Below are positions 21,985-33,096 of a stretch of DNA of 64,000 bases, piece by piece. Where the stretch lies: assembly GCA_030068075.1 (NCBI GenBank), contig CM057843.1:41361832-41425831 (forward strand), in the 5' to 3' direction. Source of the stretch: Paguma larvata. Lineage: Eukaryota > Chordata > Mammalia > Carnivora > Viverridae. The position numbers and the translations under genes are program-made. The notes under the pieces are model-generated. The model saw only the letters and a list, made by a program, of their open reading frames with translations, searched no databases and had not been told where the DNA came from. Position 1 is the stretch's first letter, and each line of letters begins with the position of its first letter.

Positions 21985-24900
21985 GGCGCCCCCGCCGCCT
22001 CTTCTCCCTAGAGGCAGGCGGGGGAGCCCCCGGTGGAGGTGTCCCAAGCCACCATGTTCAGGAACCACAGTGCACCCTGCTCCCAGCGTCGCCAGGCACT
22101 TGCCCACAAGTCCGTCCCAACACAGCCCTGGGGCCACTTTCCCCCTGGGGAGCATATAAATAAGCTTGCTGAGGAGGGCCTTCTCACTCCCTGGCGTGTC
22201 CTGTGCCTGCAGTGTAGGACGTCCCCTCCCCGAGGCGGGGGCGCAGAGGGGGAAGGCCTGTGGCGCGCGCGCGTCTCCCCTGGATGACCGAAGGCAGGAG
22301 GGCCCTGCAAGTGTGAGGCTTGAGACGCCCACAGGGGTCCCTCCTGACCTCCGTTGCTCCCTGCCTCCCTCCCTCCCCCCCCCCGCCCCGCTCCCTCCCA
22401 CCCCACCCCTGGGTCCTCTCCTGAGCGGAGACCTCAGCACCTAGCGCCCTGTAAGGGAACTATGCAAACTCCTCTCCCCCCACCACGCCTGTCTTCCCCC
22501 GCAACCCTCCCCCCCACGCCTCCCAGCTGTCCACTCCTTGTCGCAGGCAGAGGCACATGGTGAGGTCTGAAGCTGGGGTGGAGGGGCCGTTGGTTGTTAG
22601 CGGGTGGAAATTCCCATGAAGACACTGCATTTTAATTATTTCCTTAGGGTGAAAGATACCTAAACAAAGAGGCCCGCGGACTCCCCTAAGTCCATAGTTT
22701 TTAAGATGCGGACCTTTGGAAGCCTTGCATTCAGAACCCACTGCTTTGGAATATGCCCCTGGGACTGCTCTCGGTCGCTTGGTTTGTTAGAAGAGCGATG
22801 CCTTGGGCACGCTTTTATCTTATTTTATTTTTATTTTTTTAGAACACAGAGTGTCGAAGTCTCCGCCTATTTAAAAACCCCACCATTTGAAGAATTACAA
22901 AGGGTTTGGCCTGAATTACAGCGTTGGCGAGCTCCGGCCCCTCGTGCCAACTGCTTTTTTGTCTCGGTTGTCTCGGTTGCTATTCCGAGGACAGGAGGAG
23001 GAAGTCGGCCGATCGCAGTGTGGGGGTGCGGGGGCGTCGGGGGCGTGCGTCTCAGAGACCCAGGCAGAGGCCGGACGGGCCGCTTCTCGCCGTGCCCGCT
23101 CGTAGGTAGCTCTTCAGGGCTCCGTGAGGCCGGGAGCGATCCCGGGGCCCCGGGCGCACAAATGCCTCAGCCAGGCAGAAGTGACACACGGCGGAGCATC
23201 CCGACGGAGCCTGCGCTGCTGGTAGAGCGAACAACAAACGGGGATAGCCTTTCTTAGGACTCCGTAAGGACGATGTCGGGATGCGGGACGCGCTAGCGCT
23301 TACACGCGTGCGCGTCCTCGTCGGAACATAGCGGTTGTGTGATTGTGTTTTGAACACGGTCTCGTTAGGACTTTCGGTGACCGTCATCATGGGAGGTGAG
23401 GCATTCCTGTCCCTTCCGGTTCCCTACCAGCAGAGAGGCGGCCCTCACCCACACCCCCAGCTCCTAGCGCGTAGAGGTCTATAAAAGTTGGTGGAGTTAA
23501 ACTTTTTTTTTTTTTTCCCCCCGAGCACCAGATGCGGCAGGGTGTCGTCCTGGTGGGCGGATCAGGCTCCCAGAAGCCTGAAGAGAAGAAGCCAGGACTT
23601 TCGTTTAGTAGTTAAAAATCCGCTTTAAATTCGAATTCCGGCCGTGTGACCCTGTCGAGGTGGGGAATGTGCCTTTTTCGGAGTTGGCCGGGAGCGTCCG
23701 GCCGGACGAGGAGAAGCAGGGTGCCGCAGGGCCGCACGGGTGTCGCGACCTCTATTGCTGCACGGTCCCTTTTCTCCGTGACCGCAGTCGCCCTGGACAA
23801 GCTAGGGTCCGTCGTCGTTTCCAGATACCAGACTGCCCACCTAGACCTGCCTAAGCGAAACGGCCATCCTCTCTAACCTGTGTACCTCACTTCACGGTTT
23901 CCGGGGAGCTGTCCCACGCCCTCGAACTTGATCCTTCCAGTAACCCCGTCAAGTTGACAGAGCTGCTTCATGTATGGTTGCCTTTTAAGAAAAAGGGGCC
24001 GGCGTTCGGACTGATGGCGGCCACGGCCCTCGGGCCGTCCCGGGCTCCGAGGCAGAGCCGAGGCAGGACTTCAGGTCTGCTGCACCCCGAAGCTGAATTC
24101 TTTGTCTCGTGCTACACTCCCCCTCAAGACAGGAGCCCCCTGGGAGTGTCCGGGTGCCCTGAACATGCCCTTGACCCAGCCCGTGTGCACGAGAGCCAGT
24201 TAGGGCTCTGGACGGAGTACAGTGATTCAAGCTGTGCTGCCAAGGGGGGGGGGGTCCGCCTGCGGGTGGGAGGGAGTTGGGGTACAAACGCACCCCCGCT
24301 CCAGGAAAAGGAAGTAAAAAAGCGTGGGTCCCCGATTGGGTTAGAACGTGCGGCTCCTCCTCCAGGAAGCGTGTAGCATCCCTACGTCGGAGCTTTCTGC
24401 TCTCTGTCCGGAAGAGGCTCTGGGGCTGGGGGGCCAGGGCTCCCCCTCCCGCACTTGGGCGGCGGTCACCCCACAGGACAGCCCCAGCTCCTTAGGCTAG
24501 TTAACCAGACCTCTCGAAGGCCTTCGTGTGGGGGCATGAGGGAGAAAAGACCATTGAGAGAATTACTGCCTTTACTCCGGGGCTGCTTCTACGCTGATAA
24601 CTTGGGATTTCTTGGTAGTCTCTAGTCCCGGAAACCCCGTATTTACTTCATGAGATTCAGCTCCTAATTTTTGAGTAAAATAAAATTCTCTTGTGTAAGA
24701 GTCAGCGTATGCCCAGCCGTGAGTGGAAGCTGTCTCCGGACAGCTCTCTCCCCGCTGGGAAATGAGGGAGTAGGAACTCAGGGTGCCCTTCCCCTCTCCC
24801 CCGACTGACCCCTTTCTTCGATTCGCTTACTTAGGTCGAATTAGAGCACCGAATGGTTTTCTTCTCAAATCTAAGCAGGTACGCTTGCCACAGGCCGGTC

Positions 24901-25490
24901 TGTTTTCCCGCCACTCCGAGTTATCCGGAGAGCAAAAATCAGCCGTCCGTCAAACAAGGGGGCTCCCCTAGAGGACCCCTAAGGTCCCTTGGGGTTCTCT
25001 GAGAACCGCCCCCTCCCCTGGAATTGACCACCGCCTGGAAATGAGCGGGGATGACCAGCAGGTGGCACTGTGTCCCACCCGTGGGGGTGGCTGGTCCGAA
25101 AAGGAAAGTTGGTGCCTTTCGCGTCACGAGTTAATGTTGAGATGCTAATGTTTTCATTAAAATAAGCGCTGATCTCATAATATGAAGATACGAGCTTTCC
25201 TCACAGGAACTTTTCTGTCGTAAAACCGGCGTCCAGGATCGCCGAAGAGCCAACAGTGTTTCCTGATTGGAAATAGAAACCCGCTCCGGTTGAGAGAGCA
25301 GAGCCGCCAGAAAGCTCAGCTTCCCGCCTGTCAGCTTTTCGGGTGATTCGATTGCGAAAGCGTGACTCTTCCGGGCAGAAAAGGGGAAGGTATTAAATTG
25401 GTTTTAAAGGAAAGCAAGCTTAACGTCTGTTGTATCACAAATCAGTGTTAAAACACTAACTGTAACCAAAATAAATGTCTTACGTGACGT
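21985..25490 (+). other. DUSP3: probable DUSP3 3' UTR
   Basis: About 3.5 kb of mostly repeat-free sequence follows the stop. It ends at AATAAA (25470-25475) with GT- and T-rich sequence downstream. The length agrees with the roughly 4 kb DUSP3 mRNA as I remember it. An earlier AATAAA lies near 24678. C-rich runs occur at 22370-22420 and 22490-22530. Confidence 0.65.
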
Positions 25491-25644
25491 AGAAATGGTC
25501 TTTCTGTTCTTCTCACAGCTCACTTTCTTCCCTGCTCTCCTGTGTGCTTTTTGTAACTTTTCAAAAGAAGCGTCATCTAAAAATTAGCCCTCCTGAACTA
25601 GTTCTGATTTCCACCATGATGATATTTATGCAGTAGATACTTAT

Positions 25645-26068
25645 TTATATTTAGATGTGTGTTTATTTTGAGAGAGAACGAGAGGGGTGGAGGGGCAGAG
25701 AGAGAGGGAGAGAAAGAATCCCAAGCAGGTTCCACACTGTCAGCAAAGAGCCCACATCATCGCGAGATCACGACCTGAGCCATGAAATCAAGAGTTGGAC
25801 ACCCCAGGGGCGCCTGGGTGGCTCAGTCAGTTAAGCGTGCGACTTCAGCTCAGGTCGTGAGCTCACGGTTCATGGGTTCGAGCCCCGCATCGGGCTCTGT
25901 GCCGTCCGCTCAGAGCCTGGAGCCTGCTTCGGATTCTGTGTCTCCCTCTCTCTCTCTCTCTCTGCCCCTCCCCTGCTTGGGCTCTTAACTGCTTCTCTTT
26001 CTCAAAAATAAATAAACATAAAAAAAAAAAGAGCTGGACCCTCACCCCACTGCGCCACCCAGACGCCC
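25645..26068 (-). mobile_element. felid SINE interrupted by a younger one
   Basis: Antisense body 25645-25807 resumes at 26030-26068 with the rest of the head (CCACCCAGACGCCC). The outer duplication TGCAGTAGATA(C/T)TTATT lies at 25630 and 26071. Confidence 0.9.
25808..26029 (+). mobile_element. felid SINE nested in a SINE
   Basis: Complete copy, GGCGCCTGGGTGGCTCAG to an A10 tail. It duplicated AGAG(T/C)TGGACCCC-like target sequence inside the older antisense element. Confidence 0.95.
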
Positions 26069-26339
26069 TCTGCAGTAGATATTTATTAAACACCTTCCCT
26101 GTACCAGGAATTTCCCGTGAGAGGAAGAATCTTTTTTTTTTTCTCTGAATAAAAAACTCAAAGAGTTGGCTGCCTTTTCTCCATGACACAAAAAGACCTC
26201 CCTCCCCTCTAGTTCCCCGTAGCAGAGGCTCCTGGACTAAGTCCTTATTGGTCCAGTCTCTTTGGCAACCTAATCTTTGTATTTTTACACAGAATTTTAA
26301 GGCAGAACACTCATCTCTGAAACTGGCAAAAGTGTTTTT

Positions 26340-26720
26340 TAAAACATAAGTTTTAAAACGTTTTCATTGAAAAGGTAATACTACGTATACATCGCATAAA
26401 TTCAAACAATACAAAAGGCTTACCATCAAAAGGAAGCCCCCTACCCCAACCTTTCAATCCCTCCTCTCCGAGGAAGCCACTGTTACGAAGTGTGCCTGCT
26501 AGAAAAATCCCACGCGGATGTCTGTGTGTGTGTATGGAGATATCTGTACAAAATGCCCCGCACTTTGCTGCTTTTGCTCAACAAGCAATCGTTTCTTCCA
26601 GTACCTTGCATTTTATTGCCCCGTAGCATTTCGCCGTGTATGGCGTACCGTGATTTCTGTATCCCCTTATTTGAAAGGTCCAGGCTGCTTTCAGGAGCAC
26701 AGACTGTCGAAACAAGATGA
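26340..26720 (-). mobile_element. old L1 3' UTR, antisense
   Basis: The stretch resembles antisense L1 3' UTR text, with ATTCAAACAATACAAAAGG and GTATGGAGATATCTGTAC. It has no coding capacity. Confidence 0.5.
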
Positions 26721-26871
26721 GTGACAGCTGCAATTTACCTGCTTTATATCCGGTTAATTTCTGTCATCTGTTGCGGTGGCACAATGTCGAGTCCATCCCC
26801 CTACTCAGAGCTAAGGAGGATCGTTCTGTACTTGCTCGTTCGGTTTGATGGGAACGCGGGGCGGGGGCGGG

Positions 26872-26992
26872 GGGGAGTGTCTGGCTGATGCAGTCGGTGG
26901 AGTGGTATGACTCTTGATCTCAGGGTCACGAGTTCAAGCCCCGCGTTGAATGTAGAGATGCCTTTTTTGAAAAAAGATAATTTTACGGGGGT
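26872..26992 (+). mobile_element. short carnivore tRNA SINE
   Basis: GATCTCAGGGTCACGAGTTC and AGCCCCGCGTTGAATGTAGAG mark the shorter CAN-SINE form that lacks the CT-rich middle. Confidence 0.8.
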
Positions 26993-27240
26993 GGCATCCC
27001 AAGCCTGATTTTTAGAAAGACCGTCTCTGAGCCGTGGCCTTCTGAATCGATGACCATTTTATAAGAAGTTCAAATGCAAAGATTCAGCTTCAGAAGCCTA
27101 CACTAAAATGAGTTAACCTAGAGCCAACGCAATGAATGGGTGGTCTCCAGTTCATTAAAAGCAGACGCACGCCATGTATGATGAATGTGTTTTTATTGTA
27201 TTTTTAAATAATTGAAATGTACAGATTTTGAAAACCTTCA

Positions 27241-27274
27241 GTGCTCGCTTCGGCAGCACGTGTACTGAAAGCTT
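27241..27274 (+). pseudogene. U6 snRNA 5' fragment
   Basis: The first 19 bases (GTGCTCGCTTCGGCAGCAC) equal the 5' end of U6 snRNA, and the next 15 are close to it. Similarity then stops, so the rest of U6 is missing. No upstream PSE or TATA was seen. It is probably a 3'-truncated or chimeric retrocopy. Confidence 0.8.
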
Positions 27275-27442
27275 AGGCCGTCCTTGCGGAGATGTGGGGT
27301 TCCGAGAGACCTGGTCTGGAAGCCCACGAGCCTGGTGGCCTTCCAGGGGGACACTCTCGCACACCGGGGCACTGGGCCAGCCGCCCTGAGAGGCAGGAGG
27401 GCAGGAAGAAGAGGAAGAGAGGGGTCGAAAAGCAGAATGGAG

Positions 27443-27667
27443 GGGCGCCTGGGGGGCTCAGTCGGTTAGGCGGCCAACTTCGGTTCAGGTTATGATCTCT
27501 CGGTCTGTGAGTTCAAGCCCCGCGTCGGGCTCTGTGCTGACAGGTCAGAGCCTGGAGCCTGCTTCGGATTCTGTGCCTCCCTCTCTCTCTGCCCTTCCCC
27601 TGCTCACGGTCTGTCTCTATGTCTCAAAAATAAATAAACGTTAAAAAAGTTTTTTAAATAAAGAAAG
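27443..27667 (+). mobile_element. felid tRNA-Lys SINE
   Basis: Perfect 15 bp duplication AAAAGCAGAATGGAG at 27428 and 27668, indicating a recent insertion. Confidence 0.97.
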
Positions 27668-27787
27668 AAAAGCAGAATGGAGAGCAGAGGCCAGGTGCAG
27701 CTGGGCTCGGAAGAGGGACATTGGTCTCCAAACACATGGGTGACAGAGCCTCTCTTTGGCCAGACTTTACTCATTCTCTCCTGAACC

Positions 27788-27954
27788 CTTTTTTATTTTT
27801 AATGTTTGTTTATTTTGAGAGAGAGAGAGTGAGCACGAGTGAGCACTGCCAGCACAGAGCCTGATGTGGGGCTTGAACTCACGACCCCTGAGATCATGAC
27901 CTGAGCCGAAATCAAGAGTCCCACGCTTAACTGACTGAGCCAGCCTGGTGCCCC
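27788..27954 (-). mobile_element. felid SINE, internally deleted
   Basis: Antisense copy missing much of the CT-rich middle. It ends GAGCCAGCCTGGTGCCCC. Confidence 0.9.
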
Positions 27955-28989
27955 GATTTTACCATTTTTAACAAGTGTCACAAAGACTTGTTTCTTTAGT
28001 TTTTTCAGCCGGGAGGCCCTCCAGGCAGAGGATGTAGTTTGGATGGCCGTTGGGGAGGTTCTGGAATGAGTTGGGCCCCACCTCGAAGGGCCTGGTTGCC
28101 AGAAGGAAGGGCACGGAAGGCCCATCCTGTGAGTACTGGGGGGACCATTGGCCCATTCTAAGCACGGGGTGCCGAGGTGGGGGGAGTGACGATGCTCTTT
28201 GGGACTCCTCACTGTCCCTCAGAAGCTGCTGACCGAACGAGGAGAGAAGTTCCACTTTCCACCTGTGCCGAGGCCCCGCGCTCTCCGGAGATCAAGCTCT
28301 CAGCCGTGAATAAAGACAGGCTGGTGTGGACGCCCCTCAATGCAAGCAGCTGTCTACAAACAGATGGCCCTTTGAATCGGGATACCCCGTGTTACCCCGA
28401 CCTGCGGGAGCAAAGTCTGTATAAAACTGCAGCCGACAAGAGAACCCCGGGGCCCGTGAATTACAGCCGGGCGGCTTGAGTACCAAGTAGAGAGTTCGAT
28501 GCCTTTGGAGGCCCTTTCAGATCAAAGATCCTATAATCCCAAGCGTTCAAGGAAGCATAGCTTACTTTCCAAACTTGGCCGGTCCTTCAGAGTGCGGTCC
28601 AAATGCCTCATTTTCCCCTGAGGATCCCTCTTCCATCCCGGGGGGGAAGAGACTCTTCTCCCCTCTGAAGGCTCAGAACACTTTGTCCCATATATATATA
28701 TATATATAAAGCATCCGAAACTTTCCTCAGTGGCGCTAAGCGCTTTCTTTGCGGGAGAACTGTTTTCTTCCCCGGTACTGGAGCTCCCGGGGCAGGGGAG
28801 GGGGAGGGAGAGGAATCAGTCCCCAGCTCCTGGCAGGGGGCCTTGCTTCATTAAATGTCTGGCAAGTGGACCTACGCTCAGGCAGCTCGGTGGAAGTGAG
28901 AACCAGCAAATCACATAGAAAAACAGCCTTGCTAGAAATGTAGGTGCCACGACTCAATTGCTAGAGGCTATTAAAAATTGTTTAGCCCA

Positions 28990-29395
28990 AACCCAGTGCT
29001 GGCAACCCTGTGGAGACACGGGCCGTGCGGCGCCGCGTCGTGCCCCCTCCAAACTTCGTATCGCGAATCCCAGCCCCTGGCGCCTCCGGATGTGACCTTG
29101 TTTGGAAGCAGGTTCGTTGCAGATGTCACTGGGGAAGATGAGCTCATTAGGGTGGGCCGTAATCTAATGCGACTGATGTCCTTACAAGAAAGGGGAGATT
29201 AGAACACAGACAAGGGCGAAGGGGGAACGCCACGTGAAGATGACAGCAGAGATGGGGGTGAAGATTCTAGAAGTCGAGGCGCACCAAAGATCGCCAGGAA
29301 AGGCACGGAAGCTAGGGCAAAGCCATGGAGCAGACTCTCATCACGGCCATCACAAGAAACCAACCCATCCAATGCCCACCTGTCTCACAGAACTC
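28990..29395 (+). repeat. ancient LTR-type interspersed repeat
   Basis: GATGTGACCTTGTTTGGAAG, GCAGATGTCACTGGGGAAG and GATGTCCTTACAAGAAAGGG are typical of an old mammalian medium-copy repeat, probably a solitary LTR. It is non-coding. Confidence 0.5.
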
Positions 29396-29435
29396 TGAGA
29401 CAATGCATCTCTTTTCCTTTTTCTGTTGTGTTTTT

Positions 29436-29652
29436 TTTTTTTAATTTTTTTAATGTTTATTTATTTTTGAGACAGAGAGACAGAGCATGAGTGGAGGAGG
29501 GGCAGAGAGAGAGGGAGACACAGAATGTGAAGCAGGCTCCAGGCTCTGAGCTGTCAGCACAGAGCCCGACGTGGGGCTCGAACTCACAGACCGCGAGATC
29601 ATGACCTGAGCTGAAGTCAGACGCTCAACCGACTGAGCCACCCAGGCGCCCC
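29436..29652 (-). mobile_element. felid tRNA-Lys SINE
   Basis: Flanked by TTTCTGTTGT on both sides (29420 and 29653). Head end CCACCCAGGCGCCCC. Confidence 0.96.
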
Positions 29653-29663
29653 TTTCTGTTGTT

Positions 29664-29857
29664 TTTTAACTTTGAGAAAGAGAAAGAGTGCTCCCGTGCG
29701 TGAGCAAGGGAGGAGCAGAGAGAGAGAGAGGGAGAGAGTGAATCCCAAGCAGGCTCTGTGGTGACACCTCAGAGCCTGACGCGGGGCTCGATCCTACGAA
29801 CTGAGAGATCATGACCTGAGCCTAAAGCAAGAGGGTAACCGACTGAGCCACCCAGTC
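29664..29857 (-). mobile_element. older felid SINE next to the previous copy
   Basis: Body with ATCCCAAGCAGGCTCTGTGG and end GACTGAGCCACCCAG. The head is eroded. Confidence 0.88.
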
Positions 29858-30017
29858 CTCGCCAACTTATGCGCATGCCTACTGGTATGTCATTCGCGGG
29901 ACCGGAGACCTGGCTGAGGTTTCCGGAGAACAACCCTGCGATACACGGCCAACTGTTCACCCTTCCAGATCTGGCGTTCGTTTCTGGAAAGAACCCGAAA
30001 GTTTTTTTTTTTTTTTA

Positions 30018-30600
30018 AGAAATTACTTAGTGGAATATTATCCAGCAATAATAAGGAGTGAATCGTTGATACATGCATGCAACGACCAGGATGAACCTCC
30101 AGGGAATTATGGGGAGCGGAAAAAAAGCCAATCCTCAAAGGCTACATACTGTTTGATTCCATTTATATAACACTTCTGAGATGATGAATTATGGAAATGG
30201 AGAACAGGTTAGTGGGAGCGTGTGTTAGGGGTGAAGAGGGAGGGCATGGGAGGAAGGGAAGTGTGGTTATAAAAAGGCAGTGCGAGGGATCTTTGTGATC
30301 AGAGTTATTCTTTATCTTGGCTGCGATGAATACTCGAACTTACACATGTAATAAATTGACATAGACCGAAACACACACACACATGTGCACGCGCGCATGG
30401 AGGCAAATAAAACGGGAAATCTGAATTACATCAGTGGGTTGTATCCATTTCGGTATCCTGGTTATGATACCGTACTATAGCGTTGCAAGATGTTGCCATA
30501 GAGAGAAACTGGGCGAAGCCTACAGGGAATTTTCTCTGTACGGTTCCTTACAAATCCATGTGAATTTACAGTGATCCCAAAAGGTTGAACTCAACAAATT
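30018..30600 (+). mobile_element. old L1 3' end
   Basis: TGGAATATTATCCAGCAATA (30031) through CCATTTATATAACACTTCTG and GGTTAGTGGGAGCG is the familiar L1 ORF2 tail and 3' UTR. A short CA repeat follows near 30371. It is non-coding. Confidence 0.7.
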
Positions 30601-32770
30601 ACTTTATGCAAGGAAATTCATAGATCCCTACGGGGGATAGGGGAACATTGGAAATAGCCTAACTTACCCACAACGGAAGTGAGCTAAAACCCTCGGGGTT
30701 TAACTCTGAAGAAGGACAGGCTCCTGAACCGAGTCCATAGAAAGCTGGAGGAGCGAGCGTAACGTGAAAAAGCAGAGGGTGTCATAGAGAGACGGCATCT
30801 GGGCGCCGTTCTGTGAGGAGCACGTCTACACCTTGGCAGAGAAGAATTCAAAAAGATGGGCACACTTCATGGGTCCAATCCACGGGATCCGTCTCTTTTT
30901 TCTTTTAACATCACTTCAGTTTCAAATAAAACCATGAAACGAAATAAAATCCTTCGCCCTCCTCTGGCCGCTGGCTCTCCCTTCTATCACCAGCAGGTGG
31001 CAGGAGTGTTCCAAGGATGGGCCCCACAGCCTCCCGGTTCAGGCGGTGGGGTCTGTCGCTCCCGACAGCAGGTGGGGCTCCCGCACAGGGCATGCCAAGT
31101 TGAAGAATCCGGGCATCAGAACGGCCCTCTCCCAAATCTGGGGCAAGAAGGCAGCTGTCCGGCCACGGCAGGGTTAATGGTCTACATTCCAGAGCAAGGG
31201 AAAAGGAGGCTGGGGGGGTCACAGACAGGGGAGGGGGGCGCAGAGGGCCAGCTTCTCACAACACCCACGGGCTCTGTTGGGAGAGATAGATCACCTCCAA
31301 CAATGGCCACAGCTGTTTTCGTCTGCCCCGGAGGAAGCTGACTTAGGAAGCAGGTATCAGAGAGGGCCCTTCCTGCAGGGGCTTCTGTCTGGCTTGTAAA
31401 ACCGTCAGAGCAGCCGCATTCATGTGTCGAGTGATGGATGGCGGAGGGGAGGGACAGACGGCTACAGAGGGACGCAGCGGCTTACAAGTCAAGGCAGGTG
31501 GCAAAGGCCCCGAGGAGGCTCCGCAGGTGGGGCGTACTGGTTCATCGCCCCCCGTGAACATACCAAGGGGACCCGGGCCACCGCCCGCTTCCCAGCCTCC
31601 TTCAGGGCCAGGAGCGAGTGTGCCTCCTCGGACCATCCATCTGCAGTGAAAGCTAGCTCTCCTTTCTTTTCCGGCACCTCAGGTGTGAACCTTCCCCCCC
31701 CCCCACCCCCCCACCCAGCGCCTCTACCCCTCCCAGGCCCCTGGTTCTGCTCCCGGGCTAAGGTAGCAATTCCTTTTGATTTCTTTGTGGCTCTCCAGAG
31801 AGCTGCGACGGCTTCACGGAATGCACCCCAGAGTGTGCACCAAGAAGTTTATCCATATAGGAAAAGCTGTTTTTGAAAACTATAATAGTCTGGGACACCA
31901 AAAAAAAAAAAAAAAAAAAGATGATGAAGAAGAAAAAAGGATGGCAGCCCTAAAAATGCTGGCCTTGGCTTTTGCTAAGAAAAGGGGTTTTGTGCTCTCC
32001 GTTCCTACCCACAGCCCGGCCGGGGAAACGACTGCCTTAGGCACACCGGTCTGCAAGCAGCGGTGAGTGTCTTGGCCAAGAAGTGCCTGTCACCATGGGC
32101 AGAATCCCCACGGTTTCCTCCTCGCGCTCCGCTCCGTCACCAATGCCTGGCGACTCGCTCATCCTGGCCTCGTAACCAGAGTCCCCGCCCCCTCACCCGA
32201 GGAGATGCCCTCCCTGACGGCCTCCTGTTTTCTCTCTTGCCTTCCAGAGGGTGCCAGCAGGGTTTTTGTGTTTTGTTTTGTTTTGTTTTATCAGCGTAAT
32301 CGATGCTCAGCCTCATGGAATCGGGACCAACGACGTTTCTTAAAAAGCATCCTTCTGCCTCTGCCTGGGTCAGTGGGGGCCAAAGATACATGCCTCGGGC
32401 CACTCGTTGGTGGGGTCCCAACCGAACTTGGCCTGAGAAAGGCACTTGGCTGGGCTCAGCCCCGCGGAGGGCTCCGAGCCGTAGTTTTCTTTGCGAAGCT
32501 GGCCCGAAGCTTGTTTGGAGAAAGCCCCAAGGGGCCCGAGGAGGTAAAGATTACGAGCCCAGTGGCTGGCGCTTGTTTTGATATCTGAAAACCACAGCCG
32601 CCGGCACGTGGGAAGTGCCGGCGAGCTGGCTCGCCTCACACGCCCCCCTCTCTCTCTAGGTCACCTGGGAGCGCCTGAGAAGTCTTTGGGGGAGGGCTGG
32701 CTCTGAGCACACCCCGTTCCCTCCCCCGGGGCTGAGAGACACGCGGGACCAGCCCTGCCCCAGCCCGTCC
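30600..32770. other. SOST upstream region
   Basis: Unique, moderately GC-rich DNA with a C run (31693-31712) and an A run (31901-31919). No gene was recognised. It is the most likely place for proximal SOST regulation. Confidence 0.5.
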
Positions 32771-32772
32771 TC

Positions 32773-32879
32773 ATTGGTTGGCACGAGGCAGAGGGGGCTT
32801 TAAAAAGGCCAACGTGTCCCAGGCTGGGGACCGGAGCCCGTGCTACTGGCAGGCTGGGTGCCCTCCTCTGGCCGGCGCC
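32773..32879 (+). promoter_or_regulatory. SOST: SOST core promoter and 5' UTR
   Basis: An inverted CCAAT box (ATTGG, 32773-32777) is followed by TTTAAAA (32799-32805), a TATA-like box. The likely start is near 32833, where the sequence resembles the 5' end of the human mRNA as I recall it. The 5' UTR would be about 47 bases. Confidence 0.7.
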
Positions 32880-33096
32880 ATGCAGCTCTCTCTCGCCCTG
32901 TGTCTCGTCTGCCTGCTGGTGCACGCGGCCTTCCGTGCGGTGGAGGGCCAGGGCTGGCAGGCCTTCAAGAACGACGCCACGGAGATCATCCCTGAGCTGG
33001 GCGAGTACCCCGAGCCTCCGCCGGAGCTGGAGAACAAGACCATGAACCGGGCGGAGAACGGAGGGAGGCCCCCGCACCATCCCTTTGAGACCAAAG
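32880..33096 (+). CDS. SOST: SOST coding exon 1
   Basis: The ATG is in GGCGCCATGC. The exon encodes the signal peptide and N-terminal arm to HHPFETK and ends AAAG|gtatgg one base into an Asp codon. Confidence 0.97.
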
